Below, in pieces: positions 5,483-10,001 of a DNA stretch of 10,001 bases (the stretch's first letter is position 1; every line of letters begins with the position of its first letter). The notes under the pieces were generated by a model. That model worked only from the letters and a program-made list of their open reading frames with translations, was not told the origin of the DNA and ran no database searches. Source of the stretch: G020350405 sp964513655 (lineage in GTDB: Bacteria > Planctomycetota > Phycisphaerae > Sedimentisphaerales > Anaerobacaceae). Location of the stretch: positions 1 to 10,001 of the forward strand of contig CAZENQ010000117.1 of assembly GCA_964513655.1 (NCBI GenBank), read 5' to 3'. The position numbers were made by a program, and so were the translations under genes.

Positions 5483-6913
5483 ATGGCAAGATATATTGGC
5501 GAACAGAGTAGAAGGGAGTTTTTGAAGCTGGCGGGTCTGGCGGCGGCATCGGGACTGGTAGCGAGCTGCGCAGGGACGGCAGCGACGGGAAAGGGTAACA
5601 AGGACAAGCCGAATATTATTTTTATCATAGTCGATGATATGGGGTGGGCAGATTTGGGCTGTTACGGCAGTAAGGAGATTAAGACGCCCAACATCGACCG
5701 GATGGCGGCAGAGGGGATTCGGTTTACGCAGGCATATTCGGGCTGTACGGTCTGCGCTCCAGCGCGGAGCGTTCTTATGACGGGTATGCACATGGGGCAT
5801 ACATCGGTGCGGGCCAATACGAGCGGGGTGCCGCTGCTGGCCGAAGACGTGACGGCGGCCGAAGTGCTAAAGCAGGCAGGATACGCATGCGGCGGGTTCG
5901 GCAAGTGGGGGTTGGGGGACGTGAGGACTATGGGAGTGCCGGAGAAACAGGGATTTGATGAATTCTTCGGGTATTATCATCAGATTCATGCGCACGACTA
6001 CTGGACGGACTATTTGTGGCACAACAGCAGGAAGGTCCAGATGAGAGGTGAAAAGGGAAGCGGCGAGCGGTATACGCACTATCTGATATTCGAAAAGACG
6101 TTGGAGTTTATTCGCAAGAACAGGGACAGGCCGTTTTTCTGCTATGCGCCGTGGACGCCGCCGCACGGCAAATACCAGATACCGGAAGATGAGCCGGCGT
6201 GGAGGATTTACAAGGATAAGGACTGGCCGCGGGACGCGAAGGTGGCGGCGGCGATGGATACGATGCTTGACCGGCATGTCGGGGAGGTGCTGGATTTGCT
6301 GAAGGAGTTAGGGATTGATGAGCAGACGATTGTATTTTTCTGCTCGGACAACGGGGCGGCGGAGCGGTTCGACGGGGTGCTGGATTCGAGCGGGCCGTTG
6401 CGAGGGCGCAAGCGCGATATGTACGAGGGCGGTATTCGTGTGCCGATGATAGTCCGCTGGCCGGGGCAGATAAAGCGAGGAGGGGTAAGCGAGCATATAT
6501 GGTATTTTGCTGACGTTATGCCAACGTTTGCTGGGCTGGCCGGGGCATGTGAGTATATGCCGAAAGAGGTCGATGGTTTGTCGGTTGTGCCGACGCTTTT
6601 GTGGCAGCGCGGGAGGCAGAAGAGGCATGAATATCTCTACTGGGAGTGGCATCTGTACGACTGGAAAAAGAGAAGGAACGTGCCGAACGGGCTGATGCAG
6701 GCGGTGCGAATGGGTAAATGGAAGGTAGTACGGCACCGTACGGACGAGGCTTTCGAACTCTATGACCTTGAAAATGATATCGGTGAGCAGAACGACCTTG
6801 CGGGGCGGTATCCGGAGATTGTGGCAAAGGCGGAATCGTATATCAGGAAAAATCGGGTGGAGCCGCGGCCGCAAATCGAGCCTGAGATGCTCGAGGGCAA
6901 AATGTTCCGTTGA
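5483..6913 (+). CDS. Tat-exported lipoprotein arylsulfatase, family S1, Gal/GalNAc-4-sulfatase-like
   Basis: The protein has 476 residues from the ATG at 5483. The Tat signal SRREFLK is at residues 9-15 and the lipobox VASC has Cys29. Active-site landmarks are Asp51/Asp52 in FIIVDDMGWADLGCYG; the formylglycine signature C-A-P-A-R with Cys91; GKWGLG at 140-145; PPH with His228; SDNG with Asp289/Asn290; and Lys310 in GPLRGRKRDMYEGG. The GKWG segment has Gly where sulfatase 1 and many family members have His. GKWGLG with a following QGFDEFFGY and AHDYW pattern is, as I recall, typical of subfamily S1_16, which includes galactose/GalNAc-4-O-sulfatases. That substrate is inference. The enzyme needs formylglycine maturation, and no maturase gene is in the window. 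It is clearly a different subfamily from sulfatase 1, not a recent tandem copy. Confidence 0.95.
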   Translation: MARYIGEQSRREFLKLAGLAAASGLVASCAGTAATGKGNKDKPNIIFIIVDDMGWADLGCYGSKEIKTPNIDRMAAEGIRFTQAYSGCTVCAPARSVLMTGMHMGHTSVRANTSGVPLLAEDVTAAEVLKQAGYACGGFGKWGLGDVRTMGVPEKQGFDEFFGYYHQIHAHDYWTDYLWHNSRKVQMRGEKGSGERYTHYLIFEKTLEFIRKNRDRPFFCYAPWTPPHGKYQIPEDEPAWRIYKDKDWPRDAKVAAAMDTMLDRHVGEVLDLLKELGIDEQTIVFFCSDNGAAERFDGVLDSSGPLRGRKRDMYEGGIRVPMIVRWPGQIKRGGVSEHIWYFADVMPTFAGLAGACEYMPKEVDGLSVVPTLLWQRGRQKRHEYLYWEWHLYDWKKRRNVPNGLMQAVRMGKWKVVRHRTDEAFELYDLENDIGEQNDLAGRYPEIVAKAESYIRKNRVEPRPQIEPEMLEGKMFR

Positions 6914-6924
6914 GAACGGAATAT
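6902..6924 (+). terminator. Long hairpin overlapping the stop codon of sulfatase 2
   Basis: Bases 6902-6911 pair with 6915-6924 (core TTCCGTT with AACGGAA) around a GAG loop. This makes a 10-pair stem with one G.T pair, with the TGA stop at 6911-6913 inside it. No T-run follows (caggcc), so it is not a canonical intrinsic terminator. It may protect the mRNA 3' end or affect termination of translation. Confidence 0.35.
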
Positions 6925-7025
6925 CAGGCCAGGACCGGGGGTGAGTTCTCAACCTCTGAGGCGGCAAGGAATTGTAGAGTGTGATGATACAGAATTAAAA
7001 AGAGGGCGGAAGGTTTACAATAGCC

Positions 7026-7054
7026 TTGACTTTTGTGTGTGGGGGTAATATATT
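7026..7054 (+). promoter_or_regulatory. Candidate sigma70-type promoter of ppdK
   Basis: TTGACT (7026-7031) and TATATT (7049-7054) each match consensus at 5/6 with the optimal 17-base spacer. Transcription would begin about 60 bases before the ppdK ATG and include the hairpin at 7066-7085. Confidence 0.6.
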
Positions 7055-7065
7055 GATTATCTTTT

Positions 7066-7085
7066 CCCGGTGTCGTTTTACCGGG
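7066..7085 (+). promoter_or_regulatory. Perfect inverted repeat in the ppdK leader
   Basis: CCCGGT (7066-7071) and ACCGGG (7080-7085) form a perfect 6-pair arm around an eight-base loop (gtcgtttt). It lies directly after the predicted transcription start and 21 bases before the Shine-Dalgarno AAGGAG (7107-7112). It could be an operator or a 5' mRNA-stabilising hairpin; it does not mask the ribosome site in this simple fold. Confidence 0.4.
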
Positions 7086-7121
7086 TAGTGTAGAATTAAC
7101 CTTGATAAGGAGAAACTGAGA

Positions 7122-9821
7122 ATGGCAGAAAAGAAGGTTTACTTCTTCGGCGAAGGCAACGCGAAGATGAAGGAGCTATTGGGCGGCAAGGGCGCGAACC
7201 TTGCGGAGATGACTAACCTGGGGGTTCCGGTTCCGCCGGGCTTTACGATTACAACGAAGATGTGCCGCGCATGTTATGAAAGCAAGGGTAAATGGCCGAA
7301 GGGGCTGCGCGAGGAGGTGGACGCGAACATCGCCAAGTTAGAGCGAGCAATGAAGGCGAAACTCGGCGACCCGAACCGGCCGCTGCTGGTGAGCGTCCGC
7401 AGCGGCGCTGCGGTATCCATGCCGGGGATGATGGATACAGTGCTGAATCTGGGTCTGAATGATACGGTGATTGAGGGTATTATCAAGAAGACGGGCAATC
7501 CGCGATTTGCGTACGATATATATCGCCGGTTTATCGATATGTTCGGGGACGTGGTGATGGGGTGCGACCATGAGCATTTTGAGGAGGTGCTGACGGCGGC
7601 GAAGAAGAAGGCGAAGGTCAAACTGGACAATGAATTGAGCGCCGAGCAGCTAAAGGAGGTTGTTAAAGGATACAAGGCCGTTTACAAGAAACATATCGGG
7701 CGACTGTTCCCGCAGGACGGACGGGAGCAGCTGACGCATTCGATAAACGCGGTGTTCGGTTCGTGGATGACGCCGCGGGCGGTGACGTATCGGAAGCTGA
7801 ACAACATTACGGGGCTTTTAGGGACGGCGGTCAATGTTCAGGCGATGGTATTCGGGAATATGGGGGAGGACTGCGGGACGGGCGTCTGCTTTACTCGCAA
7901 TCCGAGCACGGGCAAGAAGGAATTCTATGGTGAGTTCCTGATGAACGCACAGGGTGAGGACGTGGTGGCCGGCATCAGGACGCCTATGGAGCTGAAGAAA
8001 TTAGCCAAGATAATGCCGGACGCCTACAAGAAGCTGACAAAACTGATGACCAGACTGGAGAGGCACTATAAGGACATGCAGGACATGGAGTTTACGATTC
8101 AGGAGAGCACGCTCTATATTCTGCAGACGCGTACGGGCAAGCGGACGGCGGAGGCGGCGGTCAAGATTGCGGTCGATATGGCCAACGAAAGGCTTATTTC
8201 GCGGAGGGAAACTATCAGGCGGGTAACGCCGGAGCAATTAGACAGGCTGCTGCATCCGTACTTTGACCCGAAGGCCAAGCGTGAGGTCATCGCCAAGGGA
8301 CTGCCCGCGTCGCCGGGCGCGGCGGTCGGGCAGGTCGTCTTCACCGCCGATACTGCGGAGGCGTGGAGAGACAAGGGTAAAAAAGTCGTTCTGGTCAGGA
8401 TAGAGACGAGCCCGGAAGATATCGGCGGGATGGACGCGGCGGAGGGCATATTGACGGCCCGCGGCGGTATGACGAGCCACGCGGCGGTGGTCGCGCGGGG
8501 GATGGGCAAACCATGCGTGGCCGGGGCGGGCAGCCTGCATATCCATTATAAAAACAAAAATCTTACTGTCGGCAAAGTGACCGTGAAGGAAGGGGACTGG
8601 ATTAGCCTTGACGGTACGAGCGGTGAGGTGATGACAGGACAGTTAGCGACGGTGCCTCCAATTTTGAGCGGTGACTTTGGCAGGTTTATGAGGATATGCG
8701 ACTGGATTCGCAGGCTCGGCGTGCGGACGAACGCCGATACGCCGGCAGACGCCAGACGGGCGAGGGAATTCGGGGCTGAAGGTATCGGACTTTGCAGGAC
8801 GGAGCACATGTTCTTCGAGGGCGAGCGGATTTGGCCGGTTCGTTCGATGATTCTGGCGGCTGATGATTACGCATTGATGCTGAGTGAACTTGAGGCGGCG
8901 GAGACACAGAAGGAAAAGAAGGCGATTGAAAAGGAGTATGCGGTCGCCAAGAAGCAATTCGAAGGTTCGCTGGCGAAGCTGCTGCCGCTGCAGCGTGGTG
9001 ACTTCGAGGGGATATTCAAGGCGATGTCGGGTCTGCCGGTGACGATTCGGCTGCTTGACCCGCCATTGCATGAATTTCTACCTCAGGATGCGGCGAGCCA
9101 GGCGGAGATGGCGAGGCGACTGAAGGTCAAGCCTGCGGTTGTGAAGAAGAAGGTGGACCAATTGCACGAGTTTAATCCGATGTTAGGTCATCGGGGCTGC
9201 CGTCTGGCGGTAACGTATCCGGCAATGTGCCGGATGCAGGCAAGGGCGATTATCGAGGCGGCCCTGAACGTTAAGAAAAGAGGGGTAGCGGTCAAGCCCG
9301 AGATTATGATTCCGTTGGTCGGCGCGGTTTCAGAACTGAAGCTGGTCAAGGATGAGATTGTGGATGAAATCGGGAAGGTCTTCAAAGAAAAAAGGGCGAA
9401 AGTTGACTATATGATTGGGACGATGATAGAGGTACCGCGGGCCGCTTTGACAGCGGACGAGATTGCAAAGGAGGCACACTTCTTCAGCTTCGGCACGAAC
9501 GACCTGACACAGATGACAATGGGCTTTTCCAGGGATGACGCGGGCAAGTTCCTGGGTGAGTATGTCAACAAAGGGATTTATGCGGCGGACCCATTCCAGA
9601 CGCTCGACCAGACGGGTGTCGGCAAATTAGTGGAGATGGGCACGAGGCTGGGCAGAAAGACGAGGAAACAATTGAAAGTGGGCATCTGCGGAGAGCATGG
9701 TGGAGAGCCGGCGAGCATTGATTTCTGCCATCGGGTCGGGATGGACTATGTGTCCTGTTCGCCGTTTCGGGTGCCGATAGCGAGACTGGCGGCGGCCCAG
9801 GCGGCGGTCAGAAACAGGTAA
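7122..9821 (+). CDS. ppdK: Pyruvate, phosphate dikinase
   Basis: The protein has 899 residues, full length for the family (about 870-900). It catalyses the reversible reaction ATP + Pi + pyruvate to AMP + PPi + PEP in the cytoplasm, at the pyruvate/PEP node of glycolysis and gluconeogenesis. The N-terminal nucleotide-binding domain (about 1-340) begins VYFFGEGNAKMKELLGGKGA and has Lys23, Arg93, Glu323, Gln335 and Arg337. The swivelling phosphohistidine domain (about 385-510) carries catalytic His453 in GGMTSHAAVVARG. The PEP/pyruvate barrel (about 530-895) carries LCRTEHMF (Arg559), RLLDPPLHEFLP (Arg643), MIEVPRAAL (Glu770), GTNDLTQ (Asn793) and the catalytic Cys856 in GICGEHGG. All key residues are intact. 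The start is supported by AAGGAG nine bases upstream. It appears to be a single-gene unit with its own promoter. In anaerobes it often replaces or supplements pyruvate kinase, and that role here is inference. Confidence 0.98.
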   Translation: MAEKKVYFFGEGNAKMKELLGGKGANLAEMTNLGVPVPPGFTITTKMCRACYESKGKWPKGLREEVDANIAKLERAMKAKLGDPNRPLLVSVRSGAAVSMPGMMDTVLNLGLNDTVIEGIIKKTGNPRFAYDIYRRFIDMFGDVVMGCDHEHFEEVLTAAKKKAKVKLDNELSAEQLKEVVKGYKAVYKKHIGRLFPQDGREQLTHSINAVFGSWMTPRAVTYRKLNNITGLLGTAVNVQAMVFGNMGEDCGTGVCFTRNPSTGKKEFYGEFLMNAQGEDVVAGIRTPMELKKLAKIMPDAYKKLTKLMTRLERHYKDMQDMEFTIQESTLYILQTRTGKRTAEAAVKIAVDMANERLISRRETIRRVTPEQLDRLLHPYFDPKAKREVIAKGLPASPGAAVGQVVFTADTAEAWRDKGKKVVLVRIETSPEDIGGMDAAEGILTARGGMTSHAAVVARGMGKPCVAGAGSLHIHYKNKNLTVGKVTVKEGDWISLDGTSGEVMTGQLATVPPILSGDFGRFMRICDWIRRLGVRTNADTPADARRAREFGAEGIGLCRTEHMFFEGERIWPVRSMILAADDYALMLSELEAAETQKEKKAIEKEYAVAKKQFEGSLAKLLPLQRGDFEGIFKAMSGLPVTIRLLDPPLHEFLPQDAASQAEMARRLKVKPAVVKKKVDQLHEFNPMLGHRGCRLAVTYPAMCRMQARAIIEAALNVKKRGVAVKPEIMIPLVGAVSELKLVKDEIVDEIGKVFKEKRAKVDYMIGTMIEVPRAALTADEIAKEAHFFSFGTNDLTQMTMGFSRDDAGKFLGEYVNKGIYAADPFQTLDQTGVGKLVEMGTRLGRKTRKQLKVGICGEHGGEPASIDFCHRVGMDYVSCSPFRVPIARLAAAQAAVRNR

Positions 9822-9829
9822 GAGAGTTT

Positions 9830-9857
9830 TTGACATAAATTCGGTTTTGTGTAAAAT
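9830..9857 (+). promoter_or_regulatory. Near-consensus promoter upstream of tRNA-His
   Basis: A perfect TTGACA (9830-9835) is followed after 16 bases by TAAAAT (9852-9857, 5/6). It starts eight bases after the ppdK stop and would give a leader of about 60 bases before the tRNA. It is the strongest promoter-like sequence in the window, as expected for a stable RNA gene. Confidence 0.6.
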
Positions 9858-9896
9858 ATAGGGGTGTGCCGGTGGGTGGCCAGGTGCATCTTTTTT

Positions 9897-9912
9897 GTTG
9901 CTGCGAAGCAAC
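9897..9912 (+). terminator. GNRA-loop hairpin between ppdK and tRNA-His (terminator or leader processing element)
   Basis: GTTGCTGCGAAGCAAC folds into a perfect 6-pair stem with a GCGA tetraloop. It is preceded by six T (9891-9896) and followed by TTAGTTTT, a broken T-run. It could end the ppdK transcript. However, it lies downstream of the promoter at 9830, so tRNA transcripts would also contain it; a role in leader processing is the alternative. Confidence 0.4.
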
Positions 9913-9922
9913 TTAGTTTTGT

Positions 9923-9997
9923 GGTGAGAGTAGCTCAGCTGGTTAGAGCACTGGATTGTGGATCCAGGGGTCGGGGGTTCAAATCCCCTCTCTCACC
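9923..9997 (+). tRNA. trnH: tRNA-His (anticodon GTG)
   Basis: A complete cloverleaf is visible. The acceptor arm GTGAGAG (9924-9930) pairs perfectly with CTCTCAC (9990-9996). The D stem is GCTC/GAGC (9933-9936, 9946-9949). The anticodon stem CTGGA/TCCAG (9951-9955, 9963-9967) carries loop TTGTGGA with GTG at 9958-9960. The T stem GGGGG/CCCCT (one G.T pair) carries loop TTCAAAT. The extra G at 9923 can pair with C73 at 9997, the identity element specific to tRNA-His. The 3' CCA is not encoded (the sequence continues CTTT), so a CCA-adding enzyme is needed. The gene is intact, just inside the right edge. Confidence 0.97.
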
Positions 9998-10001
9998 CTT
10001 T

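Noticed and set aside
3082..6913. The two sulfatases as a recent tandem duplication
   Set aside because: Beyond the shared fold and Tat motif their motif details (CAPSR/CAPAR, GKWH/GKWG, SDQG/SDNG), loops and C-termini differ too much for a recent copy.
6308..6967. 219-codon minus-strand open frame opposite sulfatase 2
   Set aside because: It is antisense to intact sulfatase active-site coding sequence and its Pro/Arg/His-rich translation is typical of a GC-rich antisense shadow.
9627..9911. 94-codon minus-strand open frame at the end of ppdK
   Set aside because: It is antisense to the conserved catalytic-cysteine region of PPDK and begins in the tRNA leader hairpin; no coding signal of its own.
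9923..9997. tRNA-His as an integration (attB) site for a mobile element
   Set aside because: The window ends four bases after the tRNA, and no integrase or repeated tRNA 3' end is visible, so there is nothing to support it.

Overview
The window reads as a chromosomal segment of a free-living, polysaccharide-degrading bacterium, most likely a planctomycete. My best guess is a Phycisphaerae/Sedimentisphaerales-type lineage, with other PVC bacteria as the alternative. This is inferred from two Tat-exported lipoprotein sulfatases of the formylglycine type, a bacterial pyruvate, phosphate dikinase, single-gene units on alternating strands, and exported proteins of unknown function. There are no phage, insertion-sequence or CRISPR features, and it looks like ordinary core and accessory chromosome rather than a mobile island.

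Layout. Bases 1-912 hold the 3' part of a transglutaminase-like cysteine protease/transglutaminase-fold protein, probably entering from upstream. A 235-base spacer follows with a GC-rich hairpin, a possible degenerate intergenic repeat and a candidate promoter. At 1148-2089 is an exported 313-residue protein ending in two zinc ribbons. It converges with a membrane-anchored 228-residue unknown on the minus strand (2158-2844). That gene diverges from the first sulfatase (3082-4653), which has a GTG start, a strong Shine-Dalgarno site and a candidate promoter whose -35 box lies in a perfect 10-base palindrome. A small AT-richer membrane-anchored orphan (4704-5168, minus) separates it from the second sulfatase, whose true start is 5483. 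Then come ppdK (7122-9821), with its own promoter and a leader hairpin, and a tRNA-His(GTG) at the right edge behind a near-consensus promoter.

How the genes fit together. The two sulfatases belong to different subfamilies. By residue pattern the first resembles GlcNAc-6-sulfatases and the second resembles galactose/GalNAc-4-sulfatases. Together they suggest desulfation of complex sulfated glycans at the cell surface, but no glycoside hydrolase, sugar importer, sulfatase maturase or regulator lies in the window. PPDK interconverts pyruvate and PEP in central metabolism and is not obviously linked to the sulfatases. I see no convincing new multi-gene system. The best leads are the exported double zinc-ribbon protein, the palindromic promoter and CGGCCG boxes between the divergent 228-residue gene and sulfatase 1, the orphan between the sulfatases, and the leader hairpins of ppdK and tRNA-His.
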